A model generated the notes under the pieces. The model was not told the origin of the DNA, ran no database searches, and saw only the letters and a program-made list of their open reading frames with translations. From positions 496,001-560,000 of the forward strand of contig NZ_CP069513.1 in NCBI RefSeq assembly GCF_016889425.1: a DNA stretch of 64,000 nt, in the 5' to 3' direction. The stretch is from Corynebacterium amycolatum. GTDB taxonomy: Bacteria; Actinomycetota; Actinomycetes; Mycobacteriales; Mycobacteriaceae. Shown in pieces: positions 51,393 to 61,521 of the stretch (the stretch's first letter is position 1; every line of letters begins with the position of its first letter). The position numbers and the translations under genes are program-made.

Positions 51393-54300
51393 GTGACTGC
51401 CGAAACTAAAGAAATCAAAGAAAGTGTCGACGGTTCACCCGAAGTGACCATCGACCGCGTGGAGAGACCGCCTATGGACGGCCCCTCTCCTACGACACTG
51501 ACTCGTTGGACAGCGATTATCGCTGGAATCGTCGGTTTCATTTGCTTTGTCATCACACCGTTCCTCCCGGTCGTGAATACTCAGTCCTCCGTGTCTTGGC
51601 CTCAGCGCGACACACTGAACTCAGTGGATGCACCGCTTATGGCGCAGGCACCGTTGGATCTGAGTGTCGATCTTCCTCTGTCGCTGACGGATGAACTTTC
51701 CGACAAGCGGACAACCCTGTTGTCGACTATCCCGCCGACCGCGGATAAGCCGACCAAACGGGGCTTGATGGTGCGTTCGGGCAAGGACGGCCTCGACGTC
51801 ATTCTGCGCGATAGCGTGGTGATGAGCCTGGATAAGAAGGAGCTTGCCAGCAACAAGGGCAAGATCCTGGAGATCCGCTCAAACGAGCATGAGACCACCG
51901 TCAATATCGACGGCGCCAAGAACTCAGATGGTGAGAAGCTCACCGCCACGACACACGGCGATTACCGTCCGCAGGTCACCGGTATCTACACTGACCTGCC
52001 CGCTGACGGCGACGTGGCCAAGGCCGTAGCCGATGGGCTCGATGTCCACATGAACATCGACTCCCGCTACACCTCACACCCGACAGTGGTGAAGTACATC
52101 GTCATGTACTTGGGCCTGCTTCTGACGCTGGCTTCCCTGGTCGCGTTGGCTCGCATTGACCGTATCGACGGTTCCCCCTTCACTCCGCTGTTCAAGCACG
52201 GTGCGTTGAAGCCAACTCCGCTGGACATCCTGGTTGGCACGATTTTGGTTGTTTGGCACTTCATCGGTGGCAACACCTCCGATGACGGTTACATCTTCAC
52301 CATGGCGCGCGTCTCCGACGAGTCGGGCTACATGGCGAACTACTACCGTTGGTTCGGCGCGCCTGAGTCCCCGTTCGGCAGCCCTTACTACGACCTGCTG
52401 TCGCTGATGGTGAAGGTGTCCACCTCGTCTCTGTGGATGCGACTTCCTGCGCTGCTGTCCGCACTGCTGGTGTGGTTCATTATTTCCCGAATGGTTATCC
52501 CGCGCCTCGGCGAGAAGATTGCCCAGCGCCGGGTGGCCTACTGGTCTGCTGCTGGTGTGCTGTTGGCCTTCTGGCTGCCGTACAACAACGGGCTGCGCCC
52601 GGAGCCGGTCATTGCTCTGGGATCCCTGCTGACCTGGGTATTCATCGAGCGCGCAATTCTAACTCGACGCCTGCTGCCAGCTGCAGTCGCAGTGGTTATC
52701 GCCACGCTGGCACTGGGCTCGGGCCCAACGGGTCTAATGGCAGTTGCCGCCCTGCTCGCAGGCATCCCGATGCTGGTGCGCATTGTCGTTGAGCGCCATA
52801 AGGCTCTCGGTGGTGGTTGGCAGGCCCCACTAATGCAGATTGCACCGTTCCTGGCTGCGGGCACCGCGATCTTGGTCGGTGTCTTCGGCGACCAGACTTT
52901 GGCCACGGTCCGCGAGTCCATTCGCGTCCGCAGCATCATCGGCCCGTCGGAGCCTTGGTACAACGAGTACGTCCGCTACTACTGGCTGGTGCTGCAGTCC
53001 GTCGACGGCGCCTTCCCGCGTCGTTTCCCGGTTCTGATTGCACTGGCATGCTTGACCATCACGATTGCCGCGCTGCTTCGTCACCGCACCGTTCCGGGGG
53101 CTCTGGCCGGCCCGTCGGCACGTCTGGTGTTCATGTTCATCGGCACCATGTTCTTCCTGACCTTCACGCCGACAAAGTGGACGCACCACTTCGGCGTGTA
53201 CGCGGGCATCGCGGCTTCCCTGGCAGCACTTGCCGCCATGGCCATTAGCCATTGGGTAGCAGGTAACCCACGCAATCAGCTGTTCTTTGCCGGTGGTATC
53301 ACCTTCATCCTCGCTTTCTCGCTGATGGGTATTAACGGCTGGTGGTATGTGTCGTCCTACGGTGTGCCGTGGTTCGACAAGACCATTCAGTTGCGCGGCC
53401 ACCAGCTGGGTTCAGCAGTATTGGCTCTGGCCTTGCTACTGCTGCTGGCTGGTGCCGTAATGAACTTCGTCCAGGAGTTCCGCACCAAGCCGAAGTCGCA
53501 GGAAAAGTCGGCACGCGCACGCCGCATCAATGCAGTTGCATCGTCCCCGATTGCGGTGACGACGCTGCTGGTGACGATGTTCATGGTGGCTTCACTGGGC
53601 AAGGGCGCAGTGTCGCAGTACCCGGCATACTCGGTCGCCGCGGGCAATATCCGCTCCTTGGCTGGTCAGACATGTAATCTGGCGAGCGATGTGCTGATGG
53701 AAACCGATCCGAACGATGGCTTCCTGAATACCGTCGATGGCAAGCCGCTGGCGGAATCGCTGCGCGGTGGCGGTAAGAACCGTGGCTTCGACCCGAACGG
53801 CGTTCCGTCAAACATGAAGGCCGAAGCTGTGGACACCAGCCAGAGCCAGGCAAGTACTGCCGACACTGATGATCAGTCTACTGATCCGGAAGCCACAGTT
53901 GAGGGCGGTTCCGCGTCAGGCACCGACGGCGGCAAGCGCGCCGACAAGGGTGTCAACGGCTCGCAGGTCGAGCTGCCATTTGGCTTGGATCCGGATAAGG
54001 TGCCGGTGCTCGGCTCTTACTCCGAGGACATTCAGCGTCCCGCAAACCTGGAAACTTCCTGGTTCCAGCTGCCTGAGATTGATGAGGACCACCCGCTAAT
54101 CGCCGTATCGGCGGCCGGCCGTATCTTCCACCACGACATCAACGGTGTGGCTCAGCAGGGTCGCAAGCTGGTGGCACAGTACGGTCGCGAGGGCGGCGAC
54201 GAGGATGGCTTCGAGGTTCTCTCCGAGGCGGAGCCGATTGATATCGGCCCTGCTCCGACCTGGCGTAACCTGCGCTTCCTGACCGAGGAGATCCCAGAGG

Positions 54301-54791
54301 GAGCCACCGCTGTGCGCCTGGTCGCGGAGGACAACGATGTCTCCGAGGATCAGTGGCTGGCACTGACCCCTCCTCGCCTGGCCGAGCTGCAGCCAATGAC
54401 CGATGTCATTTCGCCGGAAACTGCGACTATCCCGGACTGGCCGGTTGCCTTCCAGTTCCCGTGCCAGCGTCCGTTCGACCACTACGCCGGTGTCGCAGAG
54501 CTTCCGGAGTACCGCATCACTCCGGACCGTGGTCTGAAGGTCGTCGGCGCAGATGTTTGGCAGTCGGTCGATGGCGGTGGCCCGCTCGGATTCTCCGACG
54601 CTGTGAATGAGGCTACGTCCGTACCGACTTACCTCAAGAACGACTGGCGCCGCGACTGGGGTTCCGTCGAGAAGCTCTCGCCGCGTCCGAATAAGGACAA
54701 GGTCAAGCCGGATGTCGCCGAAATTGAGTATGAAGATATCACTCGCTCGGGTCTATACTCGCCCGGGAAGATGATTGTGAAGGATCCCTAG
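51393..54791 (+). CDS. embC: Arabinosyltransferase Emb (EmbC-type)
   Basis: A protein of about 1132 residues of GT53, the ethambutol target that extends arabinan with alpha-1,5 linkages. After a first helix comes an exported domain (about 60-210), then a multi-helix core with the essential GGNTSDDGYIFTMAR loop near 295, and a C-terminal carbohydrate-binding region (about 750-1132). A Ser/Asp/Thr-rich insert (QSQASTADTDDQSTDPEATVEGG) lies near 830. Corynebacteria have one emb gene, mycobacteria three. GTG 51393 is preferred: TAGTAT eight bases before it can serve as a -10 for a leaderless mRNA, and no ribosome site supports the TTG at 51348. Confidence 0.95.
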   Translation: MTAETKEIKESVDGSPEVTIDRVERPPMDGPSPTTLTRWTAIIAGIVGFICFVITPFLPVVNTQSSVSWPQRDTLNSVDAPLMAQAPLDLSVDLPLSLTDELSDKRTTLLSTIPPTADKPTKRGLMVRSGKDGLDVILRDSVVMSLDKKELASNKGKILEIRSNEHETTVNIDGAKNSDGEKLTATTHGDYRPQVTGIYTDLPADGDVAKAVADGLDVHMNIDSRYTSHPTVVKYIVMYLGLLLTLASLVALARIDRIDGSPFTPLFKHGALKPTPLDILVGTILVVWHFIGGNTSDDGYIFTMARVSDESGYMANYYRWFGAPESPFGSPYYDLLSLMVKVSTSSLWMRLPALLSALLVWFIISRMVIPRLGEKIAQRRVAYWSAAGVLLAFWLPYNNGLRPEPVIALGSLLTWVFIERAILTRRLLPAAVAVVIATLALGSGPTGLMAVAALLAGIPMLVRIVVERHKALGGGWQAPLMQIAPFLAAGTAILVGVFGDQTLATVRESIRVRSIIGPSEPWYNEYVRYYWLVLQSVDGAFPRRFPVLIALACLTITIAALLRHRTVPGALAGPSARLVFMFIGTMFFLTFTPTKWTHHFGVYAGIAASLAALAAMAISHWVAGNPRNQLFFAGGITFILAFSLMGINGWWYVSSYGVPWFDKTIQLRGHQLGSAVLALALLLLLAGAVMNFVQEFRTKPKSQEKSARARRINAVASSPIAVTTLLVTMFMVASLGKGAVSQYPAYSVAAGNIRSLAGQTCNLASDVLMETDPNDGFLNTVDGKPLAESLRGGGKNRGFDPNGVPSNMKAEAVDTSQSQASTADTDDQSTDPEATVEGGSASGTDGGKRADKGVNGSQVELPFGLDPDKVPVLGSYSEDIQRPANLETSWFQLPEIDEDHPLIAVSAAGRIFHHDINGVAQQGRKLVAQYGREGGDEDGFEVLSEAEPIDIGPAPTWRNLRFLTEEIPEGATAVRLVAEDNDVSEDQWLALTPPRLAELQPMTDVISPETATIPDWPVAFQFPCQRPFDHYAGVAELPEYRITPDRGLKVVGADVWQSVDGGGPLGFSDAVNEATSVPTYLKNDWRRDWGSVEKLSPRPNKDKVKPDVAEIEYEDITRSGLYSPGKMIVKDP

Positions 54792-54831
54792 GCGAAGGAG
54801 CCTCGGTGCGTCCTTCACCTAAGGAGCCCGA

Positions 54832-55860
54832 GTGACTGCACAAACCCGTTCCATCGTTGTCGCCGCAATGGTTGTGACTGACCCGGTGGGGCGGGTTTTG
54901 TGCGTTCGTAAGCGGGGCACGGATACGTTCATGCTGCCCGGCGGCAAGTTCGAGCCGGGTGAATCCGTCGATCACCCGGAGGTCACCGCCGCTCGCGAGG
55001 TCTCCGAGGAGCTCGGCGTGGACATCGAGCTATCGCAGTTGCGTCCGTGGAATATTGCCCGTGCAGCCGCTGCCAACGAGGCGGGCTTCGAGGTCGTCGG
55101 CCACCATGTGCGCTATGTCGGTGAGTTCACCGATGAGCTGGTGAACGTTCAGCCTCACGCCGAAATCGAAGAGGTACGCTGGCTCGATCCCTGGCTACCG
55201 ACCGGGAGAATCGCGCCCATGCTGGTCGAAACCACGCTGCCGAAGCTCCGCGAAGAGCTGCCCCAGCTTGCCGCTGGCCGTGAGCAGCCACAGCGCGCAC
55301 TATCGTCGCTGACTGTTTTCTGCGGCTCTGGCTTCGGCAACGACCCCGCCTGGCGCGTCACCGCCGAACGCCTCGGCCAGGCACTCGCGGAAAATCGGGT
55401 GGAGCTCGTCTACGGTGGCGCGGCGATTGGTCTTATGGGCACGGTTGCTAACGCGTCGCTTGACGACGGCGGCAGTGTCACCGGTGTCATCCCCGAGGTC
55501 CTGGTCAAGAAGGAAATCGCCCATCCGCGGCTGACTCACCTGGAAACTGTTGCGACTATGGCCGATCGAAAGTCGCGCATGTATGAACTCGGCGATGCTT
55601 TTGTTGCGCTCCCCGGCGGTGCGGGCACGCTGGAAGAGTTCTTCGAGGTGTGGACCCAGCAGCACCTGGGGATTCATGCCAAGCCGGTGGCGTTGCTGGG
55701 ACCTTCGGGCTTCTGGGAGCCCCTGCTGGTGCTACTGCGCAATGTTGTGGATGCGGGCTTTGTGCGGCCGGAGCTTCTCGATGCGCTTATCGTCGTCGAC
55801 GACGTCGACAAGCTCCTGCCGGCGTTGATTGCGTGGCGTGCGGGGCGGACGAAGTTTTAG
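54832..55860 (+). CDS. NUDIX hydrolase fused to a LOG-type phosphoribohydrolase
   Basis: A 342-residue two-domain protein with a GTG start and AAGGAG five bases before it. Domain 1 (about 5-145) is a NUDIX hydrolase: GKFEPGE at 38-44 and REVSEELGV at 55-63, with ten residues between where the canonical box has seven. Domain 2 (about 160-342) is a LOG/TIGR00730 Rossmann protein: VFCGSGFGNDP, VYGGAAIGLMG and the catalytic PGGAGTLEE near 261-269. LOG enzymes split nucleoside monophosphates into base and ribose 5-phosphate; NUDIX enzymes make monophosphates from triphosphates. The fusion suggests sequential action on an unknown, perhaps modified, nucleotide. Confidence 0.88.
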   Translation: MTAQTRSIVVAAMVVTDPVGRVLCVRKRGTDTFMLPGGKFEPGESVDHPEVTAAREVSEELGVDIELSQLRPWNIARAAAANEAGFEVVGHHVRYVGEFTDELVNVQPHAEIEEVRWLDPWLPTGRIAPMLVETTLPKLREELPQLAAGREQPQRALSSLTVFCGSGFGNDPAWRVTAERLGQALAENRVELVYGGAAIGLMGTVANASLDDGGSVTGVIPEVLVKKEIAHPRLTHLETVATMADRKSRMYELGDAFVALPGGAGTLEEFFEVWTQQHLGIHAKPVALLGPSGFWEPLLVLLRNVVDAGFVRPELLDALIVVDDVDKLLPALIAWRAGRTKF

Positions 55861-55891
55861 CCTGTTCCCAGCCCCCCCCCACAACACACCA

Positions 55892-56854
55892 CTAGTGAGC
55901 AGCAGCCAGCTGCTGCAGCTCGGCTTCGGTGCCGTTGAAGACATCCTCATCGACGATGGTCGGGATGCCATCGATGCGGCCGGTGGAGGAACGCTGCCAG
56001 AAGGTCATGCTCTCCCAACCGCCCGGCAGCGAGGTCGGAGCGCTGTCTTGGTAGGCGGCGAGCCACAACGGGTAGTCGGTGAAGTCGGTCGAGTTACCCA
56101 TTGGGTTCTGCCAGAACCAACGGTAGGTGTAAATCATCGGGGTTTCGCCGGTCTTTTCCTCGACGCGCTCGAGGAAGTCCTTGGTCCACTTTTGCAGCTG
56201 GGTCGGGTTGAGGCCGTTGTCCAGCTCGATGTCCAGCACAGGTGGCAATGTCTTGTCCGTGGAGATTTGCTCATCGCGCTGCTGCAGTGCTTCCACATAT
56301 TGATCGGCCTGCTCGGTTGCGGAGCGATCCGGATGCGCCTTGTGGTAGCTGCCCACGTACAGACCGGCCTTAGCTGCGGCGATGGAGTCCTCGAGGAAGT
56401 ACTTCTGGTCGCCTTCGACACCATCAGTGGCCTTGATGAAAGCGAACTTCTGGCCGCTGGCTGCGACCTCGTCCCACTTCAGCGCGACACCACCTGGGCG
56501 CTGCCACTTGGAGACGTCCACACCAGTCGGCCCCATGTAGAAGCCGGTGCGCGCCGAGTTCGACGATGCGCTGGTGGCTGAACCGGTTGACGAACCGTTG
56601 GCATCAGAGCCCTGCGACTCCTGAACATCCGACGCAAGCGGCGCATCGGTGATGCTCGGTGATTCAGTCAAAAAGTCGAGCGACCCCTTGGAATCAGCAG
56701 CGGACGGGTTGGAGTGTGCAAATGCATCCTGGGGTTGCGCGTCAGCCGGTGCAATAACGCCCAAGGTCAGCGGCGCAACGGCCACGATACCCGCCAAAGT
56801 GGCGCGGCCCGGGCGTCGCTTCAGCACCGCGGTCGCGGAAAGTGGAAGAAATTT
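55892..56854 (-). CDS. Secreted GH25 muramidase
   Basis: A 320-residue protein with a signal peptide (RRPGRATLAGIVAVAPLTLGVIAPADAQ), a Ser/Asp/Ala-rich linker (about 45-105) and a GH25 lysozyme domain. The domain has GPTGVDVSKWQ, FAFIKATDGVEGDQKYFLED, LPPVLDIELDNG (catalytic acids) and PMIYTYRWFW. It should cleave the MurNAc-GlcNAc bond in peptidoglycan. AAGGTG eight bases before ATG 56854 supports this start. It is convergent with the NUDIX-LOG gene and monocistronic. Confidence 0.92.
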   Translation of the reverse strand, partial: KFLPLSATAVLKRRPGRATLAGIVAVAPLTLGVIAPADAQPQDAFAHSNPSAADSKGSLDFLTESPSITDAPLASDVQESQGSDANGSSTGSATSASSNSARTGFYMGPTGVDVSKWQRPGGVALKWDEVAASGQKFAFIKATDGVEGDQKYFLEDSIAAAKAGLYVGSYHKAHPDRSATEQADQYVEALQQRDEQISTDKTLPPVLDIELDNGLNPTQLQKWTKDFLERVEEKTGETPMIYTYRWFWQNPMGNSTDFTDYPLWLAAYQDSAPTSLPGGWESMTFWQRSSTGRIDGIPTIVDEDVFNGTEAELQQLAAAH

Positions 56855-56963
56855 CATGGTTTGCACCTTACCCCCTAAACCACTTCCGCCCCATTCGTAA
56901 GCCTAAACTTATCCCACCCCTCCAGTCACAGCTTCAATCCGCCCTTGCCCCTAGACTGGCGGC

Positions 56964-58997
56964 ATGACAAATAGCACTAATACTGAGACCCAGTCCGCAA
57001 CGTCCCAATTCTCAACGGCTCCTCGCCCACAGGATGACCTCTACTTGGCCACCAACGGTGAGTGGGTTAGCAATCACGTCATCCCGGCTGACCGCCCCAT
57101 CGATGGCGCCTTTTACAAGCTGAGGGATGAGGCGGAGGAAAACGTCCGCGAGCTCATCACCACTGCCGCCGATGCGGATCCGAATTCCCGCGTCGCTCGC
57201 TTGTACAACTCTTTCATGGACGAAGCCGCTATTAATAACGCCGGCGCTGCTCCGCTCGCGCAGGATTTAGAAATGATTGCCTCCGCCGAGAACGCGCATG
57301 AGCTGGCATTGGCACTCGGCCGCCTCGACCGCCTCGGTGTCGGTGGTGCGCTCGGGTACTGGGTAGAGAAGGATTCCGGCTCGGACCTGGATGCTCTCTA
57401 CCTGCTGCAGTCGGGCCTCGGCCTCCCGGATGAGGCTTACTACCGCGAGCCTGGCCACGCCGACACTCTCGCCGCCTATGAGCAGCATGTTGCCGCTATG
57501 TTGAAGCTCCTCTCTTCGCATGACGACGGCGCGGGGGACCTCTCCACTGCACTTGCTGCATTCGAGTTGGTGGATCCGGCCGCTGCGGCGGCGCGCATCG
57601 TGGCTTTTGAAAAGCGCATTGCAGCTGGTCACTGGAATGTGGTCGATACCCGCGACGCACTGAAGACCTATAACAAGACCGCTATTGCTGACCTCCCCAC
57701 CGGCTTCCCGGTCGCGGAGTGGCTCGCGGCCACCGGTGTCAATGAGACGAACCAGACTGCCATCGACACCATCGTGGTGATGATGCCGTCGTACTTCGAG
57801 CACTTGAGCAAGCTGTGGCAGGACACTGACCTGGCAGATCTGCGCCTGTGGGCGCTGTGGCGCGTTCTCCACCAGCGTGCTGCCTACCTGTCGAATGACT
57901 TCTCTGCGGAGAGCTTTAACTTCTACGGCCGCACCTTGCAGGGTTCGACCGAGCAGCGTGCACGCTGGAAGCGTGGTGTTGCCTTTGCCGACGGGGCGGT
58001 TGGACATGACGTCGGCAAGCTGTATGTGGAAAAGCACTTCCCGCCGGAGTACAAGGAGCAGGTCCTGGAACTGGTGGACTACCTGCTGGCGGCGTACCGG
58101 GAGCGCATTTCGGAGCTGCCGTGGATGACGAAGGCGACGCAAGAGCGAGCATTGGAGAAGCTGTCGCTGTTTAAGGCCAAGATTGGTTACCCGGAGCGTT
58201 GGCGTGATTACTCGGCGATGGAGCTCGGGGATTCACTGATGGCCAATGTCCGCGCCGCCAGTGCTTTTGCGCATGATTATGAGGTAACAAAGCTAGGTAC
58301 TCCGGCCGATCGCGATGAGTGGCATGGCACTCCGCAGACGGTCAACGCCTTCTACAATCCGGTGGTCAATGACATCACGTTCCCGGCTGCGATTTTGCAG
58401 TCGCCGTTCTTCTCTCCGGACGCATCGCCAGCGGAGAACTTCGGTGGTATCGGTGCCGTTATTGGTCACGAGATTGGGCATGGTTTTGATGACCAGGGCT
58501 CACAGTATGACGGGCACGGCAACCTCCACCAGTGGTGGACCGATGAGGATCGCGCAGCTTTTGAGAACCTGACCGCCGCACTGGTGGATCAGTACGAGGG
58601 ACTGGTGCCGCAGGCACTGCGCGAGCAGGCCGAGGAGGGCGCTGACCTGCCCGGTGTCAACGGTCGCTTCACCCTGGGCGAGAACATCGGCGACTTGGGC
58701 GGGCTCGGCATTGCCGTCGTCGCTTTCCGCCGTTTCCTCGCTGCCCGCGGTGAAGAACTTGGACTGGAGGACACCCCAGAGACCTACCGTGACCTGTTCA
58801 AGCAGTGGGCACTGGTCTGGCGTTCTAAGATTCGCCCGGAGTTTGCACGCCAGCTGCTTGCGATTGACCCGCACTCACCAGCGGAGTTCCGCTGCAACGT
58901 CATTGCCAGCAACATCGATGAATTCCATGAGGCCTTCGGCACTTCAGCTGGCGACGGCATGTGGCGTGAGCCGAGCGAGCGCGTGAATATCTGGTAG
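56964..58997 (+). CDS. M13-family metallopeptidase (PepO/neprilysin type)
   Basis: A 677-residue zinc endopeptidase. The zinc site is HEIGHGFDDQG near residue 502, with the third ligand Glu in GENIGDLGG near 572; NAFYNPVVNDITFPAAIL binds substrate backbone, and NPEF-like and CNVIASNIDEFHEAF segments mark the C terminus, which ends in the family's short aromatic tail (VNIW). No signal peptide is visible, as in bacterial PepO, so it is probably cytoplasmic and cleaves peptides of up to about 40 residues. Confidence 0.94.
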   Translation: MTNSTNTETQSATSQFSTAPRPQDDLYLATNGEWVSNHVIPADRPIDGAFYKLRDEAEENVRELITTAADADPNSRVARLYNSFMDEAAINNAGAAPLAQDLEMIASAENAHELALALGRLDRLGVGGALGYWVEKDSGSDLDALYLLQSGLGLPDEAYYREPGHADTLAAYEQHVAAMLKLLSSHDDGAGDLSTALAAFELVDPAAAAARIVAFEKRIAAGHWNVVDTRDALKTYNKTAIADLPTGFPVAEWLAATGVNETNQTAIDTIVVMMPSYFEHLSKLWQDTDLADLRLWALWRVLHQRAAYLSNDFSAESFNFYGRTLQGSTEQRARWKRGVAFADGAVGHDVGKLYVEKHFPPEYKEQVLELVDYLLAAYRERISELPWMTKATQERALEKLSLFKAKIGYPERWRDYSAMELGDSLMANVRAASAFAHDYEVTKLGTPADRDEWHGTPQTVNAFYNPVVNDITFPAAILQSPFFSPDASPAENFGGIGAVIGHEIGHGFDDQGSQYDGHGNLHQWWTDEDRAAFENLTAALVDQYEGLVPQALREQAEEGADLPGVNGRFTLGENIGDLGGLGIAVVAFRRFLAARGEELGLEDTPETYRDLFKQWALVWRSKIRPEFARQLLAIDPHSPAEFRCNVIASNIDEFHEAFGTSAGDGMWREPSERVNIW

Positions 58998-59260
58998 CGC
59001 TGCGGGAACCCAACCTGCGCTGCGTTCCCCTCCAACGCCTTCGGGAGGGCCCTCCGATGCCCTCCGACACCCTCCGGGGAAAGCCAACGCCTCACCGTTT
59101 ACTACAAATGCAAAAGCTGACTTTTTGTTTTTGCAAACGTGGAACTAAAATCACAGGTGAGGCGCACGCTTTCCCGATGATCAAGTCGGGCAGGGCCACA
59201 ATCAAGCGAGGTTCCTGTTACAAGTGCGCTTGCTAAGTGCTCTTGTTGGAGGAGGCCGCT

Positions 59261-60280
59261 GTGGACAGTCGCGACATCCAGGCACTCACCGCCGTCAAAC
59301 TCTATTACGGCGAGGGGCTCACACAGTCTCAGGTTGCAACCGAACTCGGGGTTTCCCGCCCAACGGTTTCTAAACTGCTCAACCTTGGCCGTGAGCGCGG
59401 TTACGTGCGCATTGAGATCCATGATCCGCGCGAGGAAGCCTCAGAGACCGCTACGCAGATGCGGGATCGCTACAAGTTGAACGATGTGCGGCTGGCGCAA
59501 CCGGCTCGCGCTGGCAACGCAGTCTTGCTCCGCGAGTTGGGGCGCGTGGGCGCCGAGCTTCTCGACGAGCTGGTGGTCGACGGTACCCTTCTCGGGGTTT
59601 CGTGGGGTAAGACCATGTACTCCGTATCCACGCAACTGAAGTCCAAGGATGTCTCGGGCGTGGAAATTGTGCAGCTCAAGGGAGGAATGAGCCACTCCGA
59701 TAAGTCCACGAACGACATCCGCACTATTGGCGCTTTCTGCCACGCTTTCCACGCCTATGCCCGCACACTGCCGCTGCCGGTGATTTTCGATTCGGTCGAG
59801 ACCAAGCGCATCGTGGAACAGGATCGGTTCATTGCCAGCGTTTTGGCTCTTGGCCGGACGGTGGACATTGCAGTTTTCACCGTCGGCGCCGTCGACCATG
59901 ATTCGCTGGCCTTGAACTTGGGACAGCTGTCGGCAACCGAAAAGGACTTGCTCGTGGAGCGCGCAGTGGGCGATGCCTGCTCACGCTTCTACCGCGCTGA
60001 CGGTGGCATTGCGCTGCCAGAGGTCGATGCCCGCACGGTAGGCATCAGTCTTTCTGACCTGCGCCGGATCCCCACTCGGGTACTTGTGGCCGGTGGCGCA
60101 CACAAGGCCGCGGCCATCGACGTGGCCCTTCGAACAAATTTGGCTACTCACCTGGTCATCGACGATGCCACCGCTGAACGCCTGCTTGCGCTGGACTCAC
60201 CGGCTGCACCGGCTGCACCGGCTTCACCGGGCTCGCCAGACTCCCCTGATAGCTCCACCCCTTCCCCTGCCACGGAATAA
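59261..60280 (+). CDS. deoR: SorC-family sugar-binding transcriptional regulator (DeoR-like)
   Basis: A 339-residue regulator. The helix-turn-helix is at about 10-50 (GLTQSQVATELGVSRPTVSKLLNLGRERGYVRI) and the effector domain follows (GTLLGVSWGKTMYSVS, LKGGMSH, VLVAGGAHKAAAI). GGAGGAGG five bases before GTG 59261 fixes the start. Members near nucleoside genes respond to deoxyribose 5-phosphate; nupC, cdd and deoA lie 1.2-3 kb downstream. The C-terminal 30 residues are Ala/Pro/Ser repeats. ACAAATG at 59104-59110 upstream also occurs in the cdd-deoA gap, so autoregulation is possible. Confidence 0.85.
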   Translation: MDSRDIQALTAVKLYYGEGLTQSQVATELGVSRPTVSKLLNLGRERGYVRIEIHDPREEASETATQMRDRYKLNDVRLAQPARAGNAVLLRELGRVGAELLDELVVDGTLLGVSWGKTMYSVSTQLKSKDVSGVEIVQLKGGMSHSDKSTNDIRTIGAFCHAFHAYARTLPLPVIFDSVETKRIVEQDRFIASVLALGRTVDIAVFTVGAVDHDSLALNLGQLSATEKDLLVERAVGDACSRFYRADGGIALPEVDARTVGISLSDLRRIPTRVLVAGGAHKAAAIDVALRTNLATHLVIDDATAERLLALDSPAAPAAPASPGSPDSPDSSTPSPATE

Positions 60281-60423
60281 CCGTCCCGAGACGCATCAGT
60301 ACAAAGAACTGACACCCGGGCCCGAGAAGCGTCTTTGTCCTCTTCGACCGATAGACTTAAGCGAGCGCACATGTCCGCATATATGTTGCAGCCGCTGTCC
60401 GGTCGGAGAGGACGATTGTTTAG

Positions 60424-61521
60424 GTGTCACCAGCACAGCAAATCAGGCACACACTCCAGGCCTACGAGTCGGCAGACGCATCTTTTGCTCAGTCCGCAAA
60501 GAAGTTGCCACCCGTGGGGTGGAAAGGAGCGCTCTACGCTCTCAAGCGTGCGGGTATTGAGTTTTTCTTGGAGCTCGGTTTCGACGCTGCCGCGAAGTTG
60601 ACCTATTACACGGTGTTGACCTTCGCGCCTGCACTGCTTGCGATTTATTCAATTGCCACGCTGATGCTGGCCGGCTATACAGAAGACCTCAACCGTCTGA
60701 CCGAGGATTTCATCCGCAGCTACATTCCGGCTGAGTATGCCGAACCGATCCGCAATGTCATTTCAACGATTATCGGCTCCGCCACGGGCGGTCTTGTCGC
60801 ACTGACTATCGGTATTGTCTTTGCACTGATTTCGTCCTCGGCCTACACGCGCGCTTTTTCGCGTACGGCAAACTCCATCTACGGCGTTTCCGAAGGTCGC
60901 ACGCTGATTCGCTACCACCTGCTCATGGTCGCCATTACGCTGCAGCTGTTAATCGGCACTGTGGTGCTACTTATTGCGATTATTGTCAATGACCAGCTAG
61001 TTATCACCATTGTCGAACCGGTTGCCCGCCCATTGGGTATTGAATCGACCACGCGACAGGTCATTGACTTCTGCATCTCCGTCTGGAGTTGGCTGCGCTG
61101 GCCGGTGATTATCGTCATGTCGATGATTCTGATTGGCTCGCTGTACTACTTCACGCCGAACGTGCGCATGCGCAAATTCCGCTGGCTCAGCACAGGTTCG
61201 GCACTGGCAATTATTAGCTCGCTGATCATCGGCAAGGCGCTCCAGCTGTACTTATTCAACTTTGCGGCTTCGAATCCCTATGGCGCCATGGGTGCGGTTA
61301 TCGCGCTGATGACCGCACTCTGGAGCATTAATGTGGTCGTGGTCTTCGGCTTTAAGCTGGATGCCGAGGTTGAGAGGATGCGCCAACTGCGCGCTGGCCT
61401 GCCCTCAGAGCGATACATCCAGCTTCCGCCTCGGGCTACCGCTGCCGCCGAGGGCGAGCAGAAAATCCATCAGAATCTAGAAAAGCAGGCGGCCGAATTC
61501 CGAACTGAGGAAGAGCTATAG
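60424..61521 (+). CDS. YihY/BrkB-family membrane protein
   Basis: A 365-residue membrane protein with six helices and the YihY/BrkB layout: AAKLTYYTVLTFAPALLAIYS, SSAYTRAFSRTANSIYGVSEGRT and FAASNPYGAMGAVIALMTALWSINVVVVFGFKLDAEVERM. GTG start. Function unknown despite the old ribonuclease BN name. It converges with nupC, the stop codons overlapping by six bases. Confidence 0.88.
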   Translation: MSPAQQIRHTLQAYESADASFAQSAKKLPPVGWKGALYALKRAGIEFFLELGFDAAAKLTYYTVLTFAPALLAIYSIATLMLAGYTEDLNRLTEDFIRSYIPAEYAEPIRNVISTIIGSATGGLVALTIGIVFALISSSAYTRAFSRTANSIYGVSEGRTLIRYHLLMVAITLQLLIGTVVLLIAIIVNDQLVITIVEPVARPLGIESTTRQVIDFCISVWSWLRWPVIIVMSMILIGSLYYFTPNVRMRKFRWLSTGSALAIISSLIIGKALQLYLFNFAASNPYGAMGAVIALMTALWSINVVVVFGFKLDAEVERMRQLRAGLPSERYIQLPPRATAAAEGEQKIHQNLEKQAAEFRTEEEL

